This document shows positions 7,578 through 14,393 of a stretch of DNA of 64,000 bases, piece after piece. Position numbers and translations under genes: made by a program. The notes under the pieces are model-generated. The model was given only the letters and a program-made list of their open reading frames with translations. It made no database searches and was not told the DNA's origin. Location: IMG/VR virus record IMGVR_UViG_3300050343_000199, positions 124,001-188,000 of that record; one strand, 5' to 3'. Numbering within the stretch: position 1 is the first letter of the stretch; every line of letters starts with the position of its first letter. The DNA is from a virus.

Positions 7578-7742
7578 TTAGTCGTTTGCGTCCCATGGAT
7601 AGCAATCGGGGGTTGATTCCTTCATAACTTCAATCAATTCCACCTTCATTTCAGGAGGAATATTCTCATTTGTTTTCATCCGAAACATAATTGAATCGGC
7701 TTGAGCACATGAGAGTGTTGTATAGAATAATAATTCTAGCAT
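7578..7742 (-). CDS. Riboswitch-controlled 54-residue peptide
   Basis: The ATG follows the last base of a 60-nt structured leader with no spacer. The peptide has a hydrophobic N-terminus (LELLFYTTLSC) and an acidic C-terminal half ending in PWDAND. It is not basic like the glutamine-synthetase inactivating factors IF7/IF17, so the same mode of action should not be assumed. The published downstream-peptide RNA class is defined by short genes in just this position. The gene has no ordinary Shine-Dalgarno sequence; the leader ends in CATCCC. Confidence 0.8.
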   Translation of the reverse strand: MLELLFYTTLSCAQADSIMFRMKTNENIPPEMKVELIEVMKESTPDCYPWDAND

Positions 7743-7802
7743 GGGATGAACGGCTCCGTTCCGCGACTTACTTGCGTCCCACCCAAGAGTGGGATGAACG
7801 AT
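7743..7802 (-). ncRNA. Downstream-peptide / glutamine riboswitch
   Basis: On the minus strand the leader begins CGTTCATCCC, forms a hairpin (TCCCAC with GTGGGA), continues GACGCAAGTAAG, then GGAACGG, and ends with a second exact copy of CGTTCATCCC touching the start codon. These blocks match the downstream-peptide RNA, a relative of the glnA RNA; both bind L-glutamine and are known from marine Synechococcus, Prochlorococcus and phage. Pairing of the 5' CGTTC with GAACG closes the aptamer; the 3' copy can compete for the same GAACGG. Family identity comes from remembered consensus, not a covariance-model search. Confidence 0.82.
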
Positions 7803-7808
7803 GGTATT

Positions 7809-7837
7809 AGTATACCATACTATGTATATGATGTCAA
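7809..7837 (-). promoter_or_regulatory. Near-consensus promoter of the riboswitch unit
   Basis: Minus strand TTGACA (7837-7832), 17 nt, TATACT (7814-7809). The predicted first base (about 7802) coincides with the 5' end of the riboswitch. Confidence 0.9.
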
Positions 7838-7856
7838 CTGTATCTGTTGATACTGT

Positions 7857-8105
7857 TTACTTTTTGGGTGCTTTCCAAAGGCGAGGACTTATCCTACCTT
7901 CTGCCTGTGACATATTTTTAAAATCTGTCTTATAATTATCCCAATAGTCATCAAAAATATCTACTTGCTTTGCAGCAGTAACAATATCAAACTGAGAAAT
8001 ACCTGCTTGAGAATACTCAATTAAAAAAGCATTAGTAGGAAGACTTTTGTCTTGTGCTAATGATGGATCACAATTTTTATGTAAAATCGTACATCCTTTT
8101 CCCAT
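7857..8105 (-). CDS. Unidentified 82-residue protein
   Basis: The ATG overlaps the upstream TAA (TAATG), so this start was chosen over one six codons earlier. Soluble, with two cysteines near the N-terminus and an aromatic C-terminal half. It is the last gene of the unit 8952-7857, which runs down from the glutaredoxin. No function known. Confidence 0.65.
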   Translation of the reverse strand: MGKGCTILHKNCDPSLAQDKSLPTNAFLIEYSQAGISQFDIVTAAKQVDIFDDYWDNYKTDFKNMSQAEGRISPRLWKAPKK

Positions 8106-8536
8106 TATGATCGTCCTCCCCATTGAATCTCTGGAAATGCTTGTTCAACACACTGCTTAGTGATCTTCCAACGCTTCCCAAGTTTTTTATCCTTTGCTAG
8201 AACCAAAACTCCTGCTTCTCCTTGACTGAGACCTTCCAGCATTTGGATAAACATAGTTTCACGTTTTGTTTTAGCAATATTAGACCCACCTTTAAAGAAG
8301 TGATGTAATAAACGTGCTTCTTTTTCTAAGATTGTATGCTCAGTTCCATCAGGAGATTCATTCTTTTTGTATGGAGGATCTCCTTCTGGAAGCAATGAGA
8401 TAATACTCTCATCAAAATTAATAATCAAAAGAGATCGCAACGGTTGTGTGTTGTATTCTCTAAGAAGTTTAATCTTTTCGGGTTTCGTTTTTGCGTTTGA
8501 TACTTTCTGTAGTATCTCATGCATCAAAAGTTTCAT
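8105..8536 (-). CDS. DUF6433-like protein
   Basis: 143 residues. The beginning (MKxxxEIxxxVSxAKTKxxKIxxL) and the internal LLPEGDPPY motif are those I associate with the DUF6433 family of cyanophages. Helical, soluble, with no catalytic motif. An alternative start four codons later would still overlap the upstream stop. Role unknown. Confidence 0.7.
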   Translation of the reverse strand: MKLLMHEILQKVSNAKTKPEKIKLLREYNTQPLRSLLIINFDESIISLLPEGDPPYKKNESPDGTEHTILEKEARLLHHFFKGGSNIAKTKRETMFIQMLEGLSQGEAGVLVLAKDKKLGKRWKITKQCVEQAFPEIQWGGRS

Positions 8537-8750
8537 CTGGTTCTTCCTCTATAAATCTCACGGATAAAAGTTCTTCGTTAATAATCATACCATCACCATC
8601 ATACATTTCTGGATGCATTGCCTGCATCTCTTCTTTAGAATAGAAGTAGTCATGCATGAACTGCTTTCCTACCCACCCTACGACAAGTCCGACACATAAG
8701 AACAAAAAAGATGCGGTTGCCGAGAAAAATAGGATTGTTGCCGTTTCCAT
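8517..8750 (-). CDS. Single-pass membrane protein
   Basis: 77 residues with one strong transmembrane helix at about 5-28 and an acidic C-terminal tail. It overlaps the next gene by 20 nt. An AGGAGTTGAAC sequence before the ATG serves as ribosome binding site. Function unknown. Confidence 0.68.
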   Translation of the reverse strand: METATILFFSATASFLFLCVGLVVGWVGKQFMHDYFYSKEEMQAMHPEMYDGDGMIINEELLSVRFIEEEPDETFDA

Positions 8751-8769
8751 TGTTCAACTCCTTAGTGGT

Positions 8770-8952
8770 TTAGTTACGTTCCCACCTCAGTTCAACGTTA
8801 AAATATAACTTACGTTTGAGGAGGGTGATCGTTTTCGTTAACCCAAACCCACCCTTGGGTTTAAGTGATGAATCTTTCGGTTTAGCCCTCCTTAACATGA
8901 GCTCTATGCCTTTATTTATGTGAAGATCATCACCCTTTCTTGGTTGAGACAT
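8770..8952 (-). CDS. Small basic protein overlapping glutaredoxin
   Basis: 60 residues starting MSQPRKGDD; the ATG lies inside the 3' end of the glutaredoxin gene (23 nt overlap). Strongly basic, rich in Lys and Arg, ending RWERN; it could bind nucleic acid, but no domain is recognised. Confidence 0.55.
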   Translation of the reverse strand: MSQPRKGDDLHINKGIELMLRRAKPKDSSLKPKGGFGLTKTITLLKRKLYFNVELRWERN

Positions 8953-9181
8953 ATCCATTCTTAACAAGGTACTTTGCTACGTTAACTAATCCACCATGTT
9001 CTACTCCATCAATAATAACATGAGGAAACCCTAGGGCGTTAGGATACTTCATCCTAAAATCACTTCTCTCAGAAGGAGAATCAACTAAAGATGTCTCGTA
9101 TTCTAATTCAGCTCTCTTAAACAATTCTTTTAGTTGATCGCAATAAAAACATCCTTTAGATGTGTACGCTTTGATCTCCAT
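8930..9181 (-). CDS. nrdC: Glutaredoxin (NrdC-type)
   Basis: 83 residues with the dithiol active site CFYC at 11-14, a cis-proline in GFPHVIIDG and a glycine pair (HGGL) at the glutathione site. This is a thioredoxin-fold reductant, probably for the phage ribonucleotide reductase at 26976-30456. It begins a unit with its own promoter (9206-9234). A second glutaredoxin is at 23994. Confidence 0.9.
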   Translation of the reverse strand: MEIKAYTSKGCFYCDQLKELFKRAELEYETSLVDSPSERSDFRMKYPNALGFPHVIIDGVEHGGLVNVAKYLVKNGYVSTKKG

Positions 9182-9205
9182 AAGATATGAGCATTAAACT
9201 AATTA

Positions 9206-9234
9206 AGTATACCATAAAAACTTTTTTGTGTCAA
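9206..9234 (-). promoter_or_regulatory. Near-consensus promoter for the glutaredoxin unit
   Basis: Minus strand TTGACA (9234-9229), 17 nt, TATACT (9211-9206); start near 9199, 18 nt before the ATG. Confidence 0.88.
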
Positions 9235-9278
9235 ATTTTGCCAGAGAAATTTTTACGAGTTTAAGGAAATCAAATACT

Positions 9279-9300
9279 AAAAAAGGGTCAAAGGACCCTT
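9279..9300 (-). terminator. Terminator after the psbD downstream genes
   Basis: Stem AAGGGTC with GACCCTT, 4-nt loop, T run on the minus strand. It separates the psbA/psbD block from the glutaredoxin unit. Confidence 0.8.
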
Positions 9301-9306
9301 GATGTA

Positions 9307-9516
9307 TTATTCAGTTTGTTTGTAAAGTTCTTCCAGTTTTTCTCTAGACAAATCTACATACAACACCTTTTCACCTAGTTGAGGTGCTTCAGGATGTCTC
9401 CGAGATCTAGCACCCCAGTAAATAGATTTAAGATTGTAGTACATAAGAGCAAAAGCACCACCAGTAATGAGAGCGAAGCATACAAAGTAAAGTGTGACTT
9501 CAAAACTATTCATCAT
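9307..9516 (-). CDS. Small membrane protein downstream of psbD
   Basis: 69 residues with one hydrophobic helix (about 7-27) and a charged C-terminal half containing an RRHPEAP stretch. Starts on an ATG overlapping the upstream TGA. Its position after psbD and before a terminator puts it in the photosystem transcript. Function unknown; a thylakoid or plasma-membrane role is only a guess. Confidence 0.65.
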   Translation of the reverse strand: MMNSFEVTLYFVCFALITGGAFALMYYNLKSIYWGARSRRHPEAPQLGEKVLYVDLSREKLEELYKQTE

Positions 9517-9734
9517 GCCTCCTGAAGAGATTGAACTGTGTTGTGAAGTTCTCCAATGTCACGGAGACCTTCAACGCTGAACCATGGGGCATTCGCCCAA
9601 CTAAATCCTTCACCCATGGTGCTATCAGGTGCTGTGATATACCAATGACATGCTGTGTCTGGTACATCTACTGCACACTTGGACCAATCATCCTGCCACT
9701 GTGGGACTTGCACCCACATCAATGCAGCAAACAT
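9513..9734 (-). CDS. Trp-rich 73-residue protein directly after psbD
   Basis: Begins 21 nt after psbD in the same frame as psbD, with no clear Shine-Dalgarno sequence, so it may depend on translational coupling. Contains seven tryptophans and two cysteines (SKCAVDVPDTACHW). The in-frame codons before the ATG would give a hydrophobic lead-in but contain no start codon. No family recognised. Confidence 0.6.
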   Translation of the reverse strand: MFAALMWVQVPQWQDDWSKCAVDVPDTACHWYITAPDSTMGEGFSWANAPWFSVEGLRDIGELHNTVQSLQEA

Positions 9735-9755
9735 AAAAGTGAAGAGTGATTTAGA

Positions 9756-10811
9756 TCACAGTGCGTTACCTCTTGGTAAAACTTCTTCAGGGAATACGAA
9801 TGACTCATGTGGTTGATCAACTGGTGCCAACCATGCACGTAGTCCTTCATTCAATAGGATGTTCTTGGTGTAGAAGGTCTCAAATTCTGGATCTTCTGCT
9901 GCTCTGATCTCTTGACTCACGAAATCGTAAGCACGAAGATTGAGAGCAAGACCAATAATGCCAATAGAGGATGTCCATAGACCCATAACAGGCACAAACA
10001 ACATGAAGAAATGAAGCCACCGCTTGTTAGAAAACGCAATGCCGAAGATCTGCGACCAGAAGCGGTTTGCAGTGACCATAGAGTAAGTTTCCTCCTCTTG
10101 TGTTGAATCAAACGCCTTAAAGGTGTTTGCTTGATCTCCGTCTTCATACAGTGTATTCTCTACAGTTACGCCATGGATTGCAGATAGCAATGCTCCACCT
10201 AGGATACCAGCAACACCCATCATATGGAATGGGTTGAGCGTCCAGTTATGGAAGCCCTGTAGGAAGAGTAGGAACCTAAATATCGCTGCAACACCAAACG
10301 ACGGTGCAAAGAACCAACTGGACTGTCCGAGAGGATAGATGAGAAACACACTGACAAAAACAGCGATAGGCCCAGAGAACGCAATAGCATTGTACGGTCG
10401 GATACCAATGAGACGTGCCAGTTCAAACTGACGGAGCATGAAACCAATTAGGGCGAAGGCACCGTGGAGAGCCACGAAATTCCATAGTCCCCCAAGTTGG
10501 ATCCACCTGACGAAATCCCCTTGAGCTTCAGGACCCCAAAGTAGAAGAAGAGAATGACCCATAGCATCAGCAGGCGTTGAGACAGCCGCTGTAAGGAAAT
10601 TAGCACCCTCAAGGTACGAACTTGCAAGTCCGTGGGTGTACCAACTCGTAGCAAATGTTGTGCCCGTAAGCCAGCCACCAATTGCAAGATAAGCAGTGGG
10701 AAGAAGAAGTAATCCAGACCAACCCACAAAGACAAAGCGATCCCGTTTAAGCCAGTCATCCAGGATATCAAACCATCCCCTCCGTTGTTGTTGTAATGTT
10801 GACGCTACCAT
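9756..10811 (-). CDS. psbD: Photosystem II D2 protein
   Basis: 351 residues, full length for D2, with the five transmembrane helices, the [15 protein letters not shown] chlorophyll and quinone region and the C-terminal [11 protein letters not shown] end typical of cyanobacterial D2. Phage-carried D2 keeps photosystem II working in the infected host. The psbA terminator lies upstream (10900-10928), so psbD is probably started separately; an AAATAAAGGAAAC sequence precedes the ATG. I see no disrupting change. Confidence 0.97.
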   Translation of the reverse strand: MVASTLQQQRRGWFDILDDWLKRDRFVFVGWSGLLLLPTAYLAIGGWLTGTTFATSWYTHGLASSYLEGANFLTAAVSTPADAMGHSLLLLWGPEAQGDFVRWIQLGGLWNFVALHGAFALIGFMLRQFELARLIGIRPYNAIAFSGPIAVFVSVFLIYPLGQSSWFFAPSFGVAAIFRFLLFLQGFHNWTLNPFHMMGVAGILGGALLSAIHGVTVENTLYEDGDQANTFKAFDSTQEEETYSMVTANRFWSQIFGIAFSNKRWLHFFMLFVPVMGLWTSSIGIIGLALNLRAYDFVSQEIRAAEDPEFETFYTKNILLNEGLRAWLAPVDQPHESFVFPEEVLPRGNAL

Positions 10812-10899
10812 TTTTTGTTTCCTTTATTTAAAAATGTTCAGACACATTAGAATAGTAGCACACAGAGTATGGGAACTACTAGAGTAAGAATGCCTATAA

Positions 10900-10928
10900 A
10901 AAACCCCCCCACATATGTGAGGGGGTGG
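10900..10928 (-). terminator. Terminator after psbA
   Basis: Stem of five G:C pairs, one mismatch, then CACAT/ATGTG, followed by six T residues on the minus strand. The sequence between it and psbD holds no obvious promoter. Confidence 0.8.
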
Positions 10929-10946
10929 AGACTACCAGAGGTTGTA

Positions 10947-12026
10947 TCATCCAATGGTAGGTGCCTGAAGTGCAACAGGAGTTGACTCAACAGCTGCTAG
11001 GTCAAGTGGGAAGTTGTGTGCGTTACGCTCATGCATAACTTCCATACCCAAACCTGCGCGGTTCAATACGTCTGCCCAGGTGTTGAGCACACGACCCTGA
11101 CCATCAAGGATGGACTGGTTGAAGTTGAAACCGTTGAGGTTGAACGCCATCGTGGAGACACCAAGTGCGGTGAACCAGATGCCAACAACTGGCCATGCAG
11201 CAAGGAAGAAGTGCAATGAACGTGAGTTGTTGAATGATGCGTATTGGAAGATCAAGCGACCGAAGTACCCGTGGGCAGCAACGATGTTGTATGTCTCTTC
11301 TTCTTGACCGAACTTGTAACCGTAGTTCTGTGACTCTGTTTCAGTTGTTTCACGAACAAGTGAGGAAGTAACGAGACTTCCATGCATAGCAGAGAAAAGA
11401 GATCCACCGAATACCCCAGCAACACCGAGCATATGGAACGGGTGCATAAGGATGTTGTGTTCTGCTTGGAATACAAGCATGTAGTTAAAAGTACCAGAGA
11501 TACCAAGAGGCATAGCATCGGAGAAAGAACCTTGACCGAAAGGATAGACGAGGAATACTGCACTCGCAGCAGCGACTGGTGCCGAGTAGGCAACACAGAT
11601 CCATGGACGCATACCTAAACGGTATGACAGTTCCCATTCACGTCCCATATATGCAAAGATACCAATGAGGAAGTGAAAGATAACCAGTTGGAAAGGACCA
11701 CCATTGTAAAGCCATTCATCCAAAGATGCTGCTTCCCAGATGGGGTAGAAGTGAAGACCGATTGCGTTTGAAGAAGGAACAACTGCACCAGAGATGATGT
11801 TGTTACCATACATGAGTGAACCAGCTACGGGTTCACGGATACCGTCAATGTCCACGGGGGGAGCAGCGACGAAAGCGACGATGAAACAGATAGTTGCAGC
11901 AAGCAACGTAGGAATCATCAGTACGCCGAACCAACCAACATACAGACGGTTGTTGGTAGAAGTTACCCACTCGCAGAAGTTATCCCACGAAGAGGCAGAT
12001 TGTTGCCTTGAAAGAGTTGAAGCCAT
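10947..12026 (-). CDS. psbA: Photosystem II D1 protein, D1:2 type
   Basis: 359 residues, full length, with five transmembrane helices and the C-terminal NFPLDLA processing site followed by a 15-residue extension. The motif [10 protein letters not shown] has Glu at the position that separates the high-light D1:2 form from D1:1 (Gln), so this is the photoprotective type. It replaces photodamaged host D1 during infection. A near-consensus promoter is 160-190 nt upstream and the leader contains a stable hairpin (12077-12097). Confidence 0.98.
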   Translation of the reverse strand: MASTLSRQQSASSWDNFCEWVTSTNNRLYVGWFGVLMIPTLLAATICFIVAFVAAPPVDIDGIREPVAGSLMYGNNIISGAVVPSSNAIGLHFYPIWEAASLDEWLYNGGPFQLVIFHFLIGIFAYMGREWELSYRLGMRPWICVAYSAPVAAASAVFLVYPFGQGSFSDAMPLGISGTFNYMLVFQAEHNILMHPFHMLGVAGVFGGSLFSAMHGSLVTSSLVRETTETESQNYGYKFGQEEETYNIVAAHGYFGRLIFQYASFNNSRSLHFFLAAWPVVGIWFTALGVSTMAFNLNGFNFNQSILDGQGRVLNTWADVLNRAGLGMEVMHERNAHNFPLDLAAVESTPVALQAPTIG

Positions 12027-12076
12027 TGTTTTGAAAAAAGTAAGATCATCAGGGAGATGATGGTTTTACTATTCCT

Positions 12077-12097
12077 CTGCGCCCTAGGCAGAGGTAT
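12077..12097 (-). other. Hairpin in the psbA leader
   Basis: A 7-bp stem (CCTCTGC with GCAGAGG) around a 7-nt loop in the untranslated leader, about 50 nt before the psbA ATG. It has no U run after it, so it is an RNA-stability or translation element rather than a terminator. Confidence 0.55.
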
Positions 12098-12190
12098 GAA
12101 AGACGTGTTTATACACCCTATAGGTCTTGGTTTGAGGAGTGTTACGAACCGTTAAGAAATATGTTGATTCCTTAACTAACCGATGTATTT

Positions 12191-12219
12191 AGTATAGCAG
12201 GTGGTCGGTTTCCCGTCAA
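12191..12219 (-). promoter_or_regulatory. Near-consensus promoter of psbA
   Basis: Minus strand TTGACG (12219-12214), 17 nt, TATACT (12196-12191); transcription start near 12184, leaving a leader of about 158 nt before psbA. Confidence 0.85.
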
Positions 12220-12349
12220 CCCTTAAAAGATGAGTACTTGTACTTATTTCTAAGGGGGTGCTTGGGGACCTTGTGCTTTGGGTTTCTTTTCAAATCCTTT
12301 TTAAGATCCGCAAGAAACCTAAGGTGCTGCTTGGTGTTGGTGGATGGTA

Positions 12350-12526
12350 TCAGAATGATGCGTCCTCAACACTGTATTCAGTATAGCATGATTCTATCTC
12401 CCAGTGCTCCCAATCCACCTCTTTTTTTGCCAGCATTTGTTCCAGTTCTTCGGTTGTCACACTGTGCTTGATGACTTCCGTTGACTTAACATTTTTTTTA
12501 TAAATGTGAAATACTCTGTCGTTCAT
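12350..12526 (-). CDS. 58-residue acidic protein upstream of psbA
   Basis: ATG to TGA, 58 residues, starting MNDRVFHIYKKN and followed by an acidic half with E-E-L-E and W-E-H-W segments. It lies between a terminator (12547-12585) and the psbA promoter. Codon use looks coding (no long low-complexity run). The Shine-Dalgarno sequence is weak. Function unknown. Confidence 0.6.
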   Translation of the reverse strand: MNDRVFHIYKKNVKSTEVIKHSVTTEELEQMLAKKEVDWEHWEIESCYTEYSVEDASF

Positions 12527-12541
12527 GTAATTTATTGAAAA

Positions 12542-12579
12542 GAAAAAAGGGACCTTCTGTTATGTGGCAGAGGTCCCTT
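12542..12579 (-). terminator. Terminator after the hli cluster
   Basis: Stem AAGGGACCT with AGGTCCCTT, extended by partial CTG/CAG pairing, with a T run on the minus strand. Confidence 0.88.
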
Positions 12580-12602
12580 GCGGCGACGATATATTCTATT
12601 TA

Positions 12603-12746
12603 TTAGTTGGTAGGAACCATAATAGGTGTCATCATTCCGCCATCACCTCCACCATCACCATCATCATCAGATTGTCTTATAATCAATAGCATAAAATTTG
12701 CTACCATAAATCCAACTATTAATGCTAGGAAGTTAGAGGTGTCCAT
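12603..12746 (-). CDS. 47-residue membrane peptide with Gly/Asp tail
   Basis: Starts on an ATG overlapping the hli stop (ATGA). Residues 5-24 are a hydrophobic helix; residues 26-39 are a run of Asp and Gly, then methionines. It is the last gene of the hli unit before the terminator. No family known, but its coupling to hli suggests a membrane role near the photosystem. Confidence 0.65.
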   Translation of the reverse strand: MDTSNFLALIVGFMVANFMLLIIRQSDDDGDGGGDGGMMTPIMVPTN

Positions 12747-12853
12747 CACCAAATACCTGGGATGAGTTGTCCTGTAGTTGCATAGCTACCGATAGCAGCG
12801 ATGACTCCGAGCATTGCTGCCCAACCGTTGATGCGTTCTGCGTTTTCGTTCAT
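12746..12853 (-). CDS. hli: High-light-inducible protein, minimal form
   Basis: 35 residues. ERINGWAAMLGVIAAIGSY matches the chlorophyll-binding helix motif of Hli proteins (ExxNGRxAMxGF), with Trp in place of the usual Arg. Hli proteins bind chlorophyll and carotenoid and protect photosystems under excess light. It overlaps both neighbours by a few bases, which fixes start and stop. Confidence 0.85.
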   Translation of the reverse strand: MNENAERINGWAAMLGVIAAIGSYATTGQLIPGIW

Positions 12854-13065
12854 GAGTTTTCTCCTAGTGTAAGATAAAATTTGGTTTGGTCTGATGGTGA
12901 GTTCTCGTAGATGGAACTATCACCATACTCTTTGTGGTCTTTGTATCCAACCATACGACCTTTCGTATTTTGGATCGCTCCCATCATAGCAATGATCAGG
13001 AAGATTGCAGGTGGTCCAATGATAAGGGCACCTCCAATCACATAATAAGTCAGTAGTTCAATCAT
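12850..13065 (-). CDS. Small membrane protein between two hli genes
   Basis: 71 residues with a transmembrane helix at about 5-30 that contains GPPAIFLIIAMMG, then a polar tail. It starts immediately at the stop of the upstream hli and overlaps the downstream hli start. Cotranscription with both hli genes suggests it works at the photosynthetic membrane. Function unknown. Confidence 0.7.
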   Translation of the reverse strand: MIELLTYYVIGGALIIGPPAIFLIIAMMGAIQNTKGRMVGYKDHKEYGDSSIYENSPSDQTKFYLTLGENS

Positions 13066-13283
13066 CAGAATCCGAACGCTCCAAAGAAAAATACGCTACC
13101 ACTGAAAGCATAAGAGACAACAGCAGCAACAAATCCAACCATAGCAGTCCGTCCATTTAATTTCTCTGCTTTCTCTGCATATGTCTCGTAACCGTAACGT
13201 TCTGCGTCGGTCTGGGAGATGTACATTTGTGGTTCTCTGGCGAACATGTTTGTCCGTCCACCATCTTCAGTTGTTACAGTCAT
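13065..13283 (-). CDS. hli: High-light-inducible protein
   Basis: 72 residues. A polar N-terminal part is followed by AEKLNGRTAMVGFVAAVVSYAFSG, the canonical Hli helix with the ELNGR-AMxGF-type chlorophyll site, and a C-terminal hydrophobic end. First gene of a four-gene unit behind a near-consensus promoter (13311-13339). Confidence 0.92.
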   Translation of the reverse strand: MTVTTEDGGRTNMFAREPQMYISQTDAERYGYETYAEKAEKLNGRTAMVGFVAAVVSYAFSGSVFFFGAFGF

Positions 13284-13310
13284 GATACGTTTCGTAATGA
13301 ATCTTTACAT

Positions 13311-13339
13311 AGTATATAGTAAGTCAGAGCTTATGTCAA
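13311..13339 (-). promoter_or_regulatory. Near-consensus promoter of the hli unit
   Basis: Minus strand TTGACA (13339-13334), 17 nt, TATACT (13316-13311); start near 13304, about 20 nt before the hli ATG. Confidence 0.88.
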
Positions 13340-13374
13340 GCATAAAGTGTGCCATTTTGAACAGTGGCACACCG

Positions 13375-13383
13375 CTAAATAAA
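13375..13383 (+). promoter_or_regulatory. Late-promoter-like CTAAATAAA before the exported genes
   Basis: CTAAATAAA, close to the T4-type late box (TATAAATA), 25 nt before the first plus-strand exported gene. The same nonamer recurs at 13899 before the second. Confidence 0.5.
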
Positions 13384-13407
13384 ATATATACCGCTTTGGT
13401 AAATCGT

Positions 13408-13902
13408 ATGAAAAGGTTTTTACCTATCATAATGTTACTGATGACGGCACCAGCAGCGAATGCAGGTGCTCTTACACATAGATTATCTTCCAGTGTTCAA
13501 CTAACCGTTGATGCTGCTGCTACTAACGTTACAAGATTAGGAAGTACATACTCTGTTTCTGGTAGTGGTGTAGATACTACTGACGGAACCACAGTTAACA
13601 CAATTTCTACTGGTGCAATTACTAGTGGAATAATGTCTCCTGGTACTATTGCTGCCACTCAAGATAACCCAGGAAGTGCTTTTAGTTATTCACAGTCTTA
13701 CACACAAGGTGATGCAATTCCAACGAGTGCAGTCACTGTTGGTGATGTAGCAAACTTCGGCAATATTACATCTACAACTGCAGGATCTGCTGGTTCTCTA
13801 GCTGGTACTCTTAGTACTGCTGGTGCTCTCACGATAACAGCTGGTGGAGCTGGTACAAATGCTACGGGACAATTTGTCTCTGAACTCACGATTCTACACT
13901 AA
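13408..13902 (+). CDS. Exported Thr/Ser/Gly-rich protein 1
   Basis: 164 residues. The ATG giving MKRFLPIIMLLM was chosen because it begins a clear Sec signal peptide cleaved after AANA (about residue 19); the frame is open further upstream but those codons are not protein-like. The mature part is Thr, Ser, Ala and Gly rich with beta-type repeats, including YSVSGSGV and AFSYSQSYTQ segments shared with the next gene. Probably periplasmic or outer-surface in the host, or a virion decoration. Function unknown. Confidence 0.7.
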   Translation: MKRFLPIIMLLMTAPAANAGALTHRLSSSVQLTVDAAATNVTRLGSTYSVSGSGVDTTDGTTVNTISTGAITSGIMSPGTIAATQDNPGSAFSYSQSYTQGDAIPTSAVTVGDVANFGNITSTTAGSAGSLAGTLSTAGALTITAGGAGTNATGQFVSELTILH

Positions 13903-13907
13903 ATAAA
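13899..13907 (+). promoter_or_regulatory. Late-promoter-like CTAAATAAA
   Basis: Second copy of the nonamer seen at 13375, overlapping the stop of the first exported gene and 16 nt before the next ATG. Confidence 0.4.
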
Positions 13908-13922
13908 TGGGGATCAGAGATC

Positions 13923-14393
13923 ATGACTTCTGGAAGGATAACACTCTGGTATGTCCTAAGTGCGGTGGTTGCAAGTGTCATACCTGCAACTGCCCTGGCG
14001 GTCCCCGTGGTCCCAAACTTCAGCCAGGGCTCCATGACGAGCCACACAGAAACAACGTCAAAGGTGACTGAGACGATTAACTCTATAGATTATGCAACAG
14101 GATGGCAATATTCAGTATCGGGCACAAACGTGACCAATGGGGGACAATCTCTAAGTCCCAACCCAACAACAAACTCAGTGATAGTGAATCCATTAGGAGG
14201 AACAGAGGGGCAAGTAACAAGCGCGAACTCTGGTCTAAATTTAAATGGACAGAGTTTCACGATCGCAGAACCAGGAGCAGCATTCCAGTTCACTCAGACC
14301 TACATGGGACCGGGTGTAACGAATCAAACTGTGATTCAAAGAACAACAGAGGTTACCAGCGTAACCGACACCACAAGTATCTTTACCCAGTAG
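13923..14393 (+). CDS. Exported protein 2, paralogue of the preceding gene
   Basis: 156 residues with a signal peptide (YVLSAVVASVIPATALA, cleavage after about residue 26). The mature part repeats the layout of its upstream neighbour: YSVSGTNV near the middle and AFQFTQTYMG near the end, so the two look like a tandem duplication. Ends in TAG, with the next exported gene opening around this stop in the -1 frame. Confidence 0.68.
   Translation: MTSGRITLWYVLSAVVASVIPATALAVPVVPNFSQGSMTSHTETTSKVTETINSIDYATGWQYSVSGTNVTNGGQSLSPNPTTNSVIVNPLGGTEGQVTSANSGLNLNGQSFTIAEPGAAFQFTQTYMGPGVTNQTVIQRTTEVTSVTDTTSIFTQ

Noticed and set aside
8930-9181. Glutaredoxin labelled as thioredoxin
   Set aside because: The active site is CFYC and the length 83, which fit glutaredoxin rather than thioredoxin (CGPC, about 105 residues).
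10220-10771. Hydrophobic minus-strand frames inside psbD
   Set aside because: They are alternate frames of psbD; hydrophobicity follows from its membrane helices and neither has start signals.
11252-11596. 114-codon minus-strand frame inside psbA
   Set aside because: Shadow of psbA in another frame; Leu/Ser-rich as expected for a shifted membrane-protein gene.
13219-13407. Upstream extension of exported gene 1
   Set aside because: Antisense to hli and its promoter; the ATG at 13408 begins a clear signal peptide.
14102-14374. 5' extension of exported protein 3 from the ATG at 14102
   Set aside because: The extension is basic, non-repetitive and antisense-like over exported gene 2, with no ribosome site, and would put the signal peptide in the middle.
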